Below are positions 33,945 to 42,872 of a stretch of 64,000 bases of DNA, in pieces. The notes beneath the pieces were generated by a model that saw only the letters and a list, made by a program, of their open reading frames with translations, was not told the origin of the DNA and did not search any database. Made by a program: the position numbers and the translations under genes. The first letter of the stretch is position 1. Every line of letters begins with the position of its first letter. Source of the stretch: Nocardiopsis metallicus (GTDB lineage: Bacteria > Actinomycetota > Actinomycetes > Streptosporangiales > Streptosporangiaceae). The stretch is taken from NCBI RefSeq assembly GCF_014201115.1, contig NZ_JACHDO010000001.1, positions 4,030,001 through 4,094,000 on the forward strand, given 5' to 3'.

Positions 33945-35671
33945 CCGGGAACGAGAACTACGAAGGCGCGCAGTACCACGGACCCGGGGGATACCACGGC
34001 TCCGGCGACGACCAGACCGTGCTGGTGGTGGACGGGCTCACGGTGATCGGGCGTCCCTCGGACGTCGAGATCATCAGCGGTGTGTCCATCACCGTCAGGC
34101 GGGGCGAGATCCTCGGCCTGGTGGGCGAGTCCGGTTCGGGCAAGACCACACTGGGGCTGTCCCTGCTCGCGCACTGCAAGCGCGGCACCGAGATCGTCGG
34201 CGGTCACTTGGTCGTCGGTGGCCAGGACCTGGCGGGGCTCACCGAGCGGGGCGTGCGTGAGCTGCGCGGCCGCGCGGTGGCCTACATCCCGCAGTCGCCC
34301 GCCTCGGCGCTCAACCCGGCCCTGCGGCTGGGTGTGCAGCTGAGCGAGGCCCTGCACGACGCGTCGCTTTCGGGCACCGAGGTCATGGAGCGGGTCCGCG
34401 AGGTCCTGCGCGAGGTGGCACTGCCCGACGACGACGCCTTCCTGCGCCGGTACCCGCACCAGCTGTCCGGCGGGCAGCAGCAGCGGGTGGCGATCGCGAT
34501 GGCGTTCGTGGGCCGCCCGGACGTGATCGTGCTCGACGAGCCGACCACCGGCCTGGACGTGACCACGCAGGCGCACGTGCTGGAGACCATCCGGTCGATG
34601 ACCCGTGACTACGGGACCGCCGGCGTGTACATCAGCCACGACATGGCCGTGGTCGCCGACCTGGCCGACGACATCGCGGTGATGTACCGGGGCGAGGTCG
34701 TGGAGCGCGGGCGGGCCGCGGACGTGCTGTCCGACCCCCAGCACTCCTACACCCGGCAGCTGCTGATGGCGGTGCCGCTGCTGAAGACGTCCGGGCACGA
34801 GGAGGCCGAGTCCGAGGAGGAGGAGCCGCTGCTGCGGATCTCCGACCTGGCCGCGGGGTACGGGCGTACCCAGGTGCTGACGGGGATCAACGTGTCGGTC
34901 TCCCGGGGCGAGTGCGTGGCGCTGCTGGGCGAGTCGGGTTCGGGCAAGACGACCCTGTCGCGTTCGGTGGCGGGGCTGCACCACCAGTTCACCGGCGAGA
35001 TCCTCTTCGACGGGGTTCCGCTGGCCACCAGCAGCTACCGCCGCACGGCTGAGCAGCGGCGGCGGGTGCAGTACGTGTTCCAGAACCCGTACGAGGCCCT
35101 GAACCCGCGCAAGCGGGTGCGCGAGCAGATCCTGGGCCCGTACCGGCACCTGGTGGGCAAGCCGGCGGACCCGGACGGTGTGGTGGCCGAGGCTCTGGAG
35201 CGGGCCGCGCTGCCCGCGTCCTACGCCGACCGCTTCCCCGAACAGCTGAGCGGTGGCGAGCGCCAGCGCGTGTGCATCGCGCGCGCGGTGGCGACCGGCC
35301 CGGACCTGCTGGTGTGCGACGAGATCACGTCGGCGCTGGACGTCTCGGTGCAGGCGGAGATCGTGAAGCTGCTGCGCAACCTCCAGGACCAGGGCATGTC
35401 CCTGCTGTTCGTCACGCACAACATCGCCCTGGTCTCCAACATCGCCGACCGGGTGGCGATCCTGAACAAGGGCGAGATCGTGGAGTACGGACCGGTGGGC
35501 GAGGTGATGTCGTCGCCGCAGCACGAGTACACGCGTGCGCTGATCGCCGACACCACGGACTTCGAACTGTCCTTCCCGGGCGCCCCGGAGCGGCTTGGCC
35601 TGGACGTCGAGGACCGCCTGGACGTAAGCATTCAGAAGGCGTTGGGGACTGCGGAGGGTAGATGGCCTTAG
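33941..35671 (+). CDS. ABC importer double ATPase (DppD-DppF fusion), C-terminus replaced by IS insertion
   Basis: A 576-residue protein with two nucleotide-binding domains in tandem. Domain 1: Walker A GESGSGKTT (about 62-70), signature LSGGQQQR, Walker B VIVLDEPTTGLD. Domain 2: GESGSGKTT (about 330-338), LSGGERQR, LLVCDEITSALD. It energises the adjacent permeases. The last 16 codons come from an inserted IS66-family element: the frame crosses the left end of the IS at 35624 and ends inside it. Joining the sequence on the other side of the element restores an ending ...RLDRNRLAEG at 37260. The change affects only the extreme C-terminus, so the protein is probably functional. Confidence 0.93.
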   Translation: MTGNENYEGAQYHGPGGYHGSGDDQTVLVVDGLTVIGRPSDVEIISGVSITVRRGEILGLVGESGSGKTTLGLSLLAHCKRGTEIVGGHLVVGGQDLAGLTERGVRELRGRAVAYIPQSPASALNPALRLGVQLSEALHDASLSGTEVMERVREVLREVALPDDDAFLRRYPHQLSGGQQQRVAIAMAFVGRPDVIVLDEPTTGLDVTTQAHVLETIRSMTRDYGTAGVYISHDMAVVADLADDIAVMYRGEVVERGRAADVLSDPQHSYTRQLLMAVPLLKTSGHEEAESEEEEPLLRISDLAAGYGRTQVLTGINVSVSRGECVALLGESGSGKTTLSRSVAGLHHQFTGEILFDGVPLATSSYRRTAEQRRRVQYVFQNPYEALNPRKRVREQILGPYRHLVGKPADPDGVVAEALERAALPASYADRFPEQLSGGERQRVCIARAVATGPDLLVCDEITSALDVSVQAEIVKLLRNLQDQGMSLLFVTHNIALVSNIADRVAILNKGEIVEYGPVGEVMSSPQHEYTRALIADTTDFELSFPGAPERLGLDVEDRLDVSIQKALGTAEGRWP

Positions 35672-37228
35672 CTGGTCAGGCGGAGGCGGGGATGGGCGGC
35701 ATCCACAACTGTCCGGTGAACGCCCGGCGCAGCGCTTCGAACGCGCTCACCCCGTGCTTGCGGGCCGAGTCGATGTAGGAACGCACCCCGAGCCAGGCCG
35801 CCGCCCCCTGACGGGACTGGTGGCAACCGGAGATCTTCACCTGGGTCTTGAGGGGTCTGAGCGCTCTTTCGGCGAGGTTGTTGGTGAAGGGCACCAGGTG
35901 GGGCCGGTCGGAGAAGCCCAACACCTGCTCGGCCCGCTCCCGCAGACGCTCGAGCAGGTTGCGGGCCGGTGATTGCTTCCTTCCTTGGGCCCGGGGATGG
36001 CAGGACAGCCCGACCGCGATGCCGTGGTGGAACAACTCCCCTTGGGCCAGGAGCACCCCGGCGGGGATGTGCTCGGCCTGGCCGCAGCGCACACGCCCCG
36101 CCTCGCGGGCCAAGGTGGCCAGCGCGGACCGGATCTGACGGTGCCAGTGCTGGCCGGGGTGGTCCTGTTCGGCAGCGGTGAGCTCGCGGATCAGGTGCGC
36201 CCCGCACAGCTGGTGGGCGCACGTGTAACCCGAGTACAAGGCCAAGGAGTCGTGCACCAGGGTGCCGGTAAAGCCCGGCAGTACCCCCAACGTGTTCGCC
36301 CCGGCTCGTGAACGCGGAGCTAGACCCAGCAGGGTCAGGTGCTCGTTGCAGGCCACATGCAACCAGCACCGTTGGTCCTTGATGCGGGTGGTGGTCTCAT
36401 CGGCGTGCAGCACGTGGGCCAGGGTGAGCAACGCCCGGATCAGGTTGAGGCTGTCGCTGACCAGAGCATGGGCCTCGCCCAGTAGATGCGACACCCATCC
36501 GGTGGAGACCTTCGCGCCGGTCAGGTCGTTGATGAGCTGTGCGGTGCGCTCCACCGGGATGTGCTGGAACACGAGCAGGTAGACGGCCAGGGTGCGCAGG
36601 TGGGGGCCGTAGGAGGAAGGGGAGGCGGCCAGTTCCTGGGGCATCGCTGCTTGGGTGATGCTTCCGCACTGGCACGCGCAGGTGTGGGCGCGGTGCTCAC
36701 TCACCTGCACCGTGACCAGGGGGATGTCGCGGACCTGACGGCGCTGGTAGCCAATGGAGGAGGCCGGGTCCAGCTCGGCGTGGCACCCGGTGCAGGTGGC
36801 GGGCAGATGGTCGTGGACCTGGTCGGGGTTTTCGACCATAGGCAGTCCGAAGCCTTCAGCGCCTGGTTGGCGTCCGCGTTTGCGGGCGCTCTTCTTGGCG
36901 GGTGCGCGTTCGGGCTTGTCGAACAGGTCCGAGGAGGGTGGCAGGGAGGAGTTGCCGGAGTTGCGTCCCAGGCGGCGTTCGAGCTGCGCGACCCGGGTGG
37001 TCAGACGCGCGTTGTCGGCTCGGAGCTGTTCGTTCTCGGCCTTGAGGCGGGTGATCTCTTCGGTCTGCTGGGCCAGGTGCTGGCGCAGGGCGGTGTTTTG
37101 TTCGTGGAGCACACCGATCAGCGCGAGCAGGTCCTCACGCGAGGCGGTCTCCAGTCCCGACGGCATGGTGGACATCGTGCCTGGTCCAGTGTCGCCCTGT
37201 CAGGCGAACCCAGCAACTGAATGCTTAC
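35624..37228. mobile_element. IS66-family insertion sequence, 1605 bp, with 8-bp target duplication
   Basis: The ends are inverted repeats GTAAGCATTCAG (35624-35635) and CTGAATGCTTAC (37217-37228), beginning with GTAA as in IS66-family elements. The flanking octamers are identical: GCCTGGAC at 35616-35623 and at 37229-37236, the 8-bp target duplication expected for the family. The element carries one transposase gene and no tnpA/tnpB accessory genes, like the single-gene (ISBst12-type) subgroup. Intact ends and a perfect duplication indicate a recent insertion, into the 3' end of the ABC ATPase gene. Confidence 0.93.
35676..37175 (-). CDS. IS66-family transposase
   Basis: A full-length 499-residue DDE-type transposase. 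An N-terminal leucine-zipper-like coiled coil (about residues 25-70, LKAENEQLRADNARLTTRV) is followed by LGRNSGNSSLPPSSD, a zinc-finger region (TCTGCHAELDP and CACQCGSI) and the catalytic domain with LHADETTTRI (first Asp), VHDSLALYSGYTCAHQLC and FTNNLAERALRPLKTQVKIS (Asn-Asn and Glu region). No frameshift or stop interrupts it, so it may be active. It is the only gene of the element. Confidence 0.95.
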   Translation of the reverse strand: MSTMPSGLETASREDLLALIGVLHEQNTALRQHLAQQTEEITRLKAENEQLRADNARLTTRVAQLERRLGRNSGNSSLPPSSDLFDKPERAPAKKSARKRGRQPGAEGFGLPMVENPDQVHDHLPATCTGCHAELDPASSIGYQRRQVRDIPLVTVQVSEHRAHTCACQCGSITQAAMPQELAASPSSYGPHLRTLAVYLLVFQHIPVERTAQLINDLTGAKVSTGWVSHLLGEAHALVSDSLNLIRALLTLAHVLHADETTTRIKDQRCWLHVACNEHLTLLGLAPRSRAGANTLGVLPGFTGTLVHDSLALYSGYTCAHQLCGAHLIRELTAAEQDHPGQHWHRQIRSALATLAREAGRVRCGQAEHIPAGVLLAQGELFHHGIAVGLSCHPRAQGRKQSPARNLLERLRERAEQVLGFSDRPHLVPFTNNLAERALRPLKTQVKISGCHQSRQGAAAWLGVRSYIDSARKHGVSAFEALRRAFTGQLWMPPIPASA

Positions 37229-37278
37229 GCCTGGACCGGAATCGCCTGGCCGAGGGCTGAGCGGAGCCGGACAGACCG

Positions 37279-37323
37279 AGCCGAAGGGCCGGGCGCGCAC
37301 GCCGCGCGCCCGGCCCTTCGGCT
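37279..37323 (+). terminator. Terminator of the ABC importer operon
   Basis: A perfect 20-bp stem (37279-37298 with 37304-37323; arms begin AGCCGAAGGGCCGGGCG) with a 5-nt loop, 18 bp after the ancestral stop codon of the ABC ATPase gene (37258-37260). The IS element now separates the operon from it. Confidence 0.8.
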
Positions 37324-37657
37324 GTCTGGAGCCTCTGAGAACGCGGGCGATATTTTCCGGGGCACCCCAGATCAGGAGCGACGCAGCTCCGAGAAGGTAT
37401 TTTATTTGGCTTTATTTGCATGGTTGCCCCATTCGACTTGCCACTCGGCTCGATTGTATCCTCACCAGTACTTGGCAGCCCGACGCAACCACAGGACTGG
37501 CGAGCGAAAATAAACCCCGGACACTCGACTCGTCAGCACTGGCCACAGTCTTTCTTTTTGGTCCCCCAACGTGGTTCCAGAATTTCGCCGAGCGAACGAG
37601 TTTCCCGCGTTTCCAACAGCAACGAGCTCATCCGTGATGCGCATGGAGGGATCAGCA
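37324..37657 (+). promoter_or_regulatory. AT-rich upstream region of the large unknown gene
   Basis: About 330 bp with clearly lower G+C than the rest of the window (for example TATTTTATTTGGCTTTATTTG at 37398-37418). Promoter-like sequences are plentiful, but none is a clear match at correct spacing. The abrupt change in composition starts right after the ABC operon terminator and supports a foreign origin for what follows. Confidence 0.4.
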
Positions 37658-40600
37658 ATGGCGCTACATACCGGACAAGATGCGTTTGTCCCGCATGCCC
37701 GCAGTTCCGCAGAACCGCTCACAGGGCAGAAATTCATCCCCGACTTGTCGGACACGAGCGCGCAGAGCTCGTTCATCGACTCCCGCCCGGAGAAGCCGGC
37801 GGCGACGAGCACGCTCTACATCCGGCGGTTTTCCACGAAGACCGCCGCGGGGCCCGAGGAGCACACGGTCGTGGGCGTACACGTCGTGCTCGCGGAGGGT
37901 CACCCGAACGGCCTCTGGAGGGATCTCCACGTGGACCGAAGCACGCAGAGGATCGACGGCGACAACCCCCGGGTAGCGGTCGGATCCCTGCGGATCCACT
38001 GCGACACGCTCGAAGTACGCGGGGCCTTCTCGCTGCCAGAGGCGAACGTGGACATCTTCGCCCGTCGCCTTGTCTGGGCCGACGACACCGCCAGCATCAA
38101 CACATCACCGCTCCTCTGGACGGTGGACAAGGCACGAAACGCCGCCAACGGCACCCCGGGAGCGAACGGGGCCGAGGGACGAAACGCCGGATCGCTGCGG
38201 ATATTCGTTCATGGGGTGACCTCCGCCGGCGACCCTGACTTCCGCCTCCTCGCCCGCGGAGGACGCGGCCAGGACCCCGGCGCGGGCGAAGACGGCAAAG
38301 ACGGCGACAGCATGGAAGCGGCTCCGGGTCAGTATTTCAAATACTCCGCGGACATGTTCAACAGTTCGAAAACCATCCGCTTCAACCCTCCATCCACCTA
38401 CCACGAATACAAATGGCAGTGGGCATGGTCTGAAAAGACCAAGGGCACATGGGGATCGAACCGCTTTCCTCAAAATGGATCAAACGCCCTGCCGCCAGGA
38501 GTTCCCGGCAACGGAGGACACGGCGGAACCCTCACGACCAATCTCAGCCCCCAGGATCTAGCAACTTCAAACAAGGGCGGGCCCGCCGGGGACCAGGAAA
38601 AAGACTGCAAAGGCGGAAGGGCAGGGACGCCAACAGAATCAGCACATTACAAGATAACGCTATGGCATGAAGCGTTCGGAACGAGCGACGCCAGCGCCGA
38701 TATTCATATGATGGATTCCTGTGATACCGAACCGGGCGCAGGCGCCCCGGGACGCCCAGCCAGCCGGGGTGCGAGCAGGACGCCGGAACCGGTCTTCCTC
38801 GACATCCCCAACGCCTGGCTGCATCCGCTTGGCGTGCAGGCAACACTGGAGTGCGCCCGTGACCTGTTCCTGGCGGGAGCGCGGGAGGAACTGCAGGCGC
38901 TGTTGCCTGTCTACGACAAGGCCCTCGCCGAGCCCGTCCCGGCGACCAACGCCTGGGACGGCGTGCCACCGTCGGTCTGGACGGCCGCCCAGACCGAGTT
39001 CGCCACCATGTTGGTCCGGCACCGGGCCCACCTCGACTACTTCGGCAACCCCGCTGGATACACTCCCCTGCTCTCGCTTTCCGGGTCGATCAAGCTGTAC
39101 GAGGAGGAGACCAAGCGAGCGCTCCGGATGATGCTGCTCAGCGCGCGGGTCGCTGACGCGGACCGCGGTGCACGGGAAACTGCCGCCATCCTCAGCGACA
39201 CGATCGACACCGTGAACGCCGACAGCAGGGCAGCGGCGGAACAGGTAACCGCCGGTGAGGCGAGGATCAGCGAAGTCCAGGACCTGATCGGGACCGTGGA
39301 GGGCGACCTCAGGGACCTCGCCACCCTGCTGACCAACCTCCGCAACAGGCTGCTCGACGAAGCGCAGAACGACCTGCGCAGGCAGGCGACGATCAAGTCC
39401 TGTATCAAGATGGCTGGCGCGCTGTGCCAGGTCGTCCCCGTCGGCCAACCTGTCCTGGGTGCCGTCGGATCACTGGCGGCGGTCTCCGCCGACCTGGTGG
39501 GAGCAGACCGGGACTCGGCCCCCGACACCCTCTCGAAGATCGGCGGCGCCCTCACGGACGTCACGGACGCCGTGGAACAGGCGCGGGAGGCGAAGGAGGC
39601 GAGCAAGGCTGCGTCCGGGAAGAAGCCGGTGGACTGGAGCGCGGTCGGCCGGGGTCTGGGCTCCGCCTTCTCCTTGGCCTCTGAGGGCGTCAAGGCGCTC
39701 CAGGTACCCGAAACCGAGGTGGAGGCGGCACTCGCAAAGCTGGAGGCCGAGAGTCCGGAGTGGAACGATCTGACCCGTCGCGTCCGAGAGGTCAACGAGA
39801 AGAAGGTGACGCTCTTCGGCGAACTCGGAAAAGCCCTCAACTCCGTGGGGGAGGGTTTCAGCCGTCTGGCGGCCAACGCCGGCGCCGTCGTTCACCTCCA
39901 GCAGAAGAAGGGGAGGATCTCAACCGACCCGGAAGCGGTCTTCGCCGTACAGCAGATGGACCAGCGGGCGCGGACAACGCTGCAGAAGTACCTGTACCTG
40001 CTGGTCAAGTCGTACGAGTCAGCACTGCTCAAGAGGCCCTCCGTCAACTGGGACCTGCCCAAGGTCACCCAGAGGATCGCTGACCTCGCGAAGTCGGACA
40101 GGGAAGGGGATCCGGCCAAGCTGAATGCTGAGGCGGGGGAACTCGAAACCCTCTTCGAAGAGAACCTGTCAGACCTCCGCGAGCAGTTGCTGAGCGCCTA
40201 CGAGCTCCTGCGGGAGACCACGGGCACGCAGCAGTTCGCGCTGACGGCGAGGCAGACCCCGCAGGCGATCGACGCGCTGAACAAGGGCGGCGGCTGCGTG
40301 CTCGATCCCCTGGCGTTGGGACTGATCAGGCCTGACCGCCAACGCGCTCGGCTGAGCGGGGTGGAACTCATCGAACTGGCCTTCGATCCCGAAGGGCCGC
40401 CTGTTCCCGAAGACGCCAACGTCACGCTCGAGCTCGTCCCCGACGAGAAGGGCATCATGCGCCGGGACGAGGACCTGTACCTCCTCACCTCCGAATCCCC
40501 CGTCCGTTGGGGATGGACGATCGACGCGTCCGGAGGGATCGACCCCTATACCCAGAGCCTGGCGAGCAAGGACATTCTCGATTTCATCCTCGGCTCGGGT

Positions 40601-41341
40601 TCCGCGAACGTCAGGGGGAAGGTCTCGCTTCCTCCCGTCTGGTCGGATCTGGCCCTGTCCGTGCTGTACTGGCCGCCGATGAAGCGCAGGGATCGCCCGA
40701 AGATCAGCAAGCTCCGCTTCAAGGTCAAGGTCGACAGCAGTCCCGCGCCACAGGACCAGCGGGTCCTTGCCGTACTTCCCGAGGGGGCTGTCGGCGACTC
40801 TGTGATCACGTGCCCCTCTGACCTCGGAGGGCGGGGCGACGGGTACGGCCCGATGGTTCGGATCTACAAGAAGGGCCGGACCGTCGATCTGACGGCCCCG
40901 GCCCTGTCCGGAAACGCCGCCTTCGAGGGTTGGGACACCGACGAGGAAGAGCCGGAGCCCGGGGTGACCTCCCTGCGGGTCAAGCTCGACAACCACGTAC
41001 AGGCGGTACCGAGCTGGACCCGCCAGGGTGTGGTTGTCCGTTCCACCATGGACCTGGGCCAGATGATGCAGGCGATGGGGGAACAGGAATTCGCCCAGGC
41101 CCTGGCGGAGGAAGTCGAGGACCAGGAGAGCCGCCGCGAGCTGATGGCACGCGCCTACGCGCAGGCGGCCGCTCCCGCCGCTCCTGAGCCCAGGACACAG
41201 GTGATCCGGGCGGAGCCGACCCCGGAGAGCACGGTCGTCGGGTTGGTTCCCCCGCGGGGGGAGCCCGACGTCATGGAGCACGGTTCGGGCTGGGACCTGG
41301 TGAACTACCGGGGTGTCGTGGGCTGGGTAGAGTCCACCTGA
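37658..41341 (+). CDS. Large multidomain protein of unknown function (beta-solenoid/Gly-rich, coiled-coil, SH3b)
   Basis: A 1227-residue protein with no signal peptide. The ATG at 37658 is chosen because GGAGGG sits 7 nt upstream; earlier in-frame starts exist to 37571. Regions: residues about 50-160, alternating beta strands such as SLRIHCDTLEVRGAFSLPEA and VDIFARRLVW, solenoid-like; 160-345, Gly-rich loops (GTPGANGAEGRNAG, ARGGRGQDPGAGEDGKDGD, GVPGNGGHGG); 400-840, long amphipathic helices and coiled coils with an Ala/Gly hydrophobic patch (CQVVPVGQPVLGAVGSLAAV, about 615) reminiscent of alpha-helical pore-forming toxins; 870-1120, beta-rich; 1170-1227, an SH3b-like domain (ESTVVGLVPPRGEPDVMEHG and WDLVNYRGVVGWVEST). 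Rare codons (ATA, CTA) cluster near 38.65 kb. Function is not known; a toxin or structural role is speculation. Confidence 0.8.
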   Translation: MALHTGQDAFVPHARSSAEPLTGQKFIPDLSDTSAQSSFIDSRPEKPAATSTLYIRRFSTKTAAGPEEHTVVGVHVVLAEGHPNGLWRDLHVDRSTQRIDGDNPRVAVGSLRIHCDTLEVRGAFSLPEANVDIFARRLVWADDTASINTSPLLWTVDKARNAANGTPGANGAEGRNAGSLRIFVHGVTSAGDPDFRLLARGGRGQDPGAGEDGKDGDSMEAAPGQYFKYSADMFNSSKTIRFNPPSTYHEYKWQWAWSEKTKGTWGSNRFPQNGSNALPPGVPGNGGHGGTLTTNLSPQDLATSNKGGPAGDQEKDCKGGRAGTPTESAHYKITLWHEAFGTSDASADIHMMDSCDTEPGAGAPGRPASRGASRTPEPVFLDIPNAWLHPLGVQATLECARDLFLAGAREELQALLPVYDKALAEPVPATNAWDGVPPSVWTAAQTEFATMLVRHRAHLDYFGNPAGYTPLLSLSGSIKLYEEETKRALRMMLLSARVADADRGARETAAILSDTIDTVNADSRAAAEQVTAGEARISEVQDLIGTVEGDLRDLATLLTNLRNRLLDEAQNDLRRQATIKSCIKMAGALCQVVPVGQPVLGAVGSLAAVSADLVGADRDSAPDTLSKIGGALTDVTDAVEQAREAKEASKAASGKKPVDWSAVGRGLGSAFSLASEGVKALQVPETEVEAALAKLEAESPEWNDLTRRVREVNEKKVTLFGELGKALNSVGEGFSRLAANAGAVVHLQQKKGRISTDPEAVFAVQQMDQRARTTLQKYLYLLVKSYESALLKRPSVNWDLPKVTQRIADLAKSDREGDPAKLNAEAGELETLFEENLSDLREQLLSAYELLRETTGTQQFALTARQTPQAIDALNKGGGCVLDPLALGLIRPDRQRARLSGVELIELAFDPEGPPVPEDANVTLELVPDEKGIMRRDEDLYLLTSESPVRWGWTIDASGGIDPYTQSLASKDILDFILGSGSANVRGKVSLPPVWSDLALSVLYWPPMKRRDRPKISKLRFKVKVDSSPAPQDQRVLAVLPEGAVGDSVITCPSDLGGRGDGYGPMVRIYKKGRTVDLTAPALSGNAAFEGWDTDEEEPEPGVTSLRVKLDNHVQAVPSWTRQGVVVRSTMDLGQMMQAMGEQEFAQALAEEVEDQESRRELMARAYAQAAAPAAPEPRTQVIRAEPTPESTVVGLVPPRGEPDVMEHGSGWDLVNYRGVVGWVEST

Positions 41342-41361
41342 TCGGAGGAGACCGTTGGTCA

Positions 41362-41399
41362 TCGGGCAGGGCCCCTACCCACCGGGGGCCCCTGCCCGA
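41362..41399 (+). terminator. Terminator after the large unknown gene
   Basis: A stem of about 14 bp with one bulge (TCGGGCAGGGCCCC at 41362-41375, partner at 41384-41399), 20 bp after the stop codon. It indicates that the large gene is transcribed separately from the dehydrogenase gene downstream. Confidence 0.65.
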
Positions 41400-41487
41400 G
41401 ACGTGTCGGCAGCACGCACGTTCCGGCAGGCCCCGCCCGGTGCACGGCCCCTCGCCCGGGGTGTACAGGCCTCACGAAGGGGAGAGA

Positions 41488-42531
41488 ATGCGCGCAGTTG
41501 TCATGGACGCGGTCCAGGGCCGTCCGGAGGTGCGTTCGGTGGCGGTGCCGGAGGTGCCCGCTGACGGCGTGCTGGTCAGGGTGATGGCCACGGGGATGTG
41601 CCGCAGTGACTGGCACGCCTGGGCGGGCCATGACGACGATGTCGCCTTCCCGCACGTGCCCGGACACGAGCTCGCGGGGGTGGTGGTCGGGACCGGCCCC
41701 GGGGTGGAGCGGTGGAAGACCGGTGACCGGGTGACGGTGCCGTTCGTGTGCGGTTGCGGCCGCTGCGAGTGGTGCCGGTCCGGGCAAGCCCAGGTGTGCC
41801 CGGACCAGCGGCAGCCGGGCTTCACCGACTGGGGTTCGTTCGCCGAGTACGTCGCCCTGTACGCCGCGGACGTGAACCTCGTGGCCATCCCCGAGGGGGT
41901 GGACTTCGCCACGGCGGCCAGCCTGGGGTGCCGGTTCGCCACCGCCTACCGGGCCCTGGTCGGCCGCGCCCGGCTCCGTGAGGGCGAGTGGGTGACCGTG
42001 GTCGGCGCCGGCGGGGTCGGGCTCAGCGCGGTCATGATCGCCCGCGCGCTGGGGGCCCGGGTGGTCGCCGTGGACCGCCACGCCGGCGCCCTGGCCGCCG
42101 CGCGGGAATTGGGCGCCGAACACGTCCTGGCCGCCGCGGACGGGACCGACGTACCCGCCGCCGTCCGTGAGCTGACCGGCGGGGGCAGCCATGTCGCCGT
42201 GGACGCGGTGGGCAGTGAACAGACCTGCGCGGACGCGATACTCGGGCTCCGGCGGCGCGGTCGGCACGTTCAGGTGGGCCTGCTGCCGCCGGTCGGAGGC
42301 CACCCGAGGGTACCGATGGACCGAGTGATCGGCTGGGAGCTGGACCTGCTCGGCAGCCACGGGATGGCGGCGACCGACTACCCGGGCATGATGGACCTCG
42401 TCGAACGGGGTGTGTTGCGGCCCCAGCTGCTGGTCGAGAGGGTCATCGGCCTGGAGGAGGCGGCGGCGCTGCTTCCGGGGTTCGACCGGGCCACGGTGTC
42501 CGGTATGACCGTCATCGACCCCACCCGCTGA
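41488..42531 (+). CDS. Zinc-dependent alcohol dehydrogenase
   Basis: A 347-residue medium-chain dehydrogenase. Catalytic zinc ligands are in GMCRSDWHAW (Cys) and PGHELAG (His-Glu); the structural zinc lobe has four Cys (CGCGRCEWCRSGQAQVC); the NAD(P) Rossmann loop is VVGAGGVGLSAVMIAR, and VDRHAG suggests NAD preference. The start is an ATG with GAAGGGGAG upstream. The gene stands alone, with a terminator behind it and a long palindrome ahead. The substrate cannot be told from sequence. Confidence 0.9.
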   Translation: MRAVVMDAVQGRPEVRSVAVPEVPADGVLVRVMATGMCRSDWHAWAGHDDDVAFPHVPGHELAGVVVGTGPGVERWKTGDRVTVPFVCGCGRCEWCRSGQAQVCPDQRQPGFTDWGSFAEYVALYAADVNLVAIPEGVDFATAASLGCRFATAYRALVGRARLREGEWVTVVGAGGVGLSAVMIARALGARVVAVDRHAGALAAARELGAEHVLAAADGTDVPAAVRELTGGGSHVAVDAVGSEQTCADAILGLRRRGRHVQVGLLPPVGGHPRVPMDRVIGWELDLLGSHGMAATDYPGMMDLVERGVLRPQLLVERVIGLEEAAALLPGFDRATVSGMTVIDPTR

Positions 42532-42609
42532 CTGGTTCTCCGCCGATTCCTCCGACGTGCCCTGAGCAGGGTTGTGATTGCGCCAGCGATGCAAGCCCCC
42601 CATATCCCC

Positions 42610-42669
42610 GATGATCTTGCTACCAGGGGCAAGTTCGGCGCCGAACTTGCCCCTGGTAGCAAGATCATC
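42610..42669. repeat. 60-bp perfect palindrome between convergent genes
   Basis: Two 30-bp arms (42610-42639 and 42640-42669) are exact reverse complements with no spacer; the left arm begins GATGATCTTGCTACCAGG and the centre is GGCGCC. It sits 78 bp after the alcohol dehydrogenase stop codon and about 200 bp before the end of the MFS gene on the other strand, so it can serve as a bidirectional terminator. The length and perfection exceed ordinary terminators and suggest a dispersed palindromic repeat. Confidence 0.85.
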
Positions 42670-42738
42670 TTCACGTCCAGGGCCGCGACAGGCACCCGGC
42701 CACCATCACCACCGCAGTTGCGCCGCCGACCTTGACCG

Positions 42739-42802
42739 GCCGTGACACGTGAACGGTTCCCTGCCGGGCCGCCGTGACACGCGAACCGTTACCTGCCGGG
42801 CC
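42739..42802. repeat. Tandem 32-bp repeat, two copies
   Basis: Two directly adjacent 32-bp units (42739-42770 and 42771-42802) beginning GCCGTGACACG and ending CCTGCCGGGCC, identical at 29 of 32 positions. The variable middle reads GAACGGTT in one copy and GAACCGTT in the other. It lies in the gap downstream of the MFS gene. Function unknown. Confidence 0.75.
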
Positions 42803-42872
42803 GCCGGGGCTCCTTCCTTCACGGTCGCTGTCGCCGTTCCGTCGGGGGAGCACGTCGCGCGAGATCTCGGGG

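Noticed and set aside
42739..42802. CRISPR array
   Set aside because: The two 32-bp units are directly adjacent with no spacers, and no cas gene is nearby.
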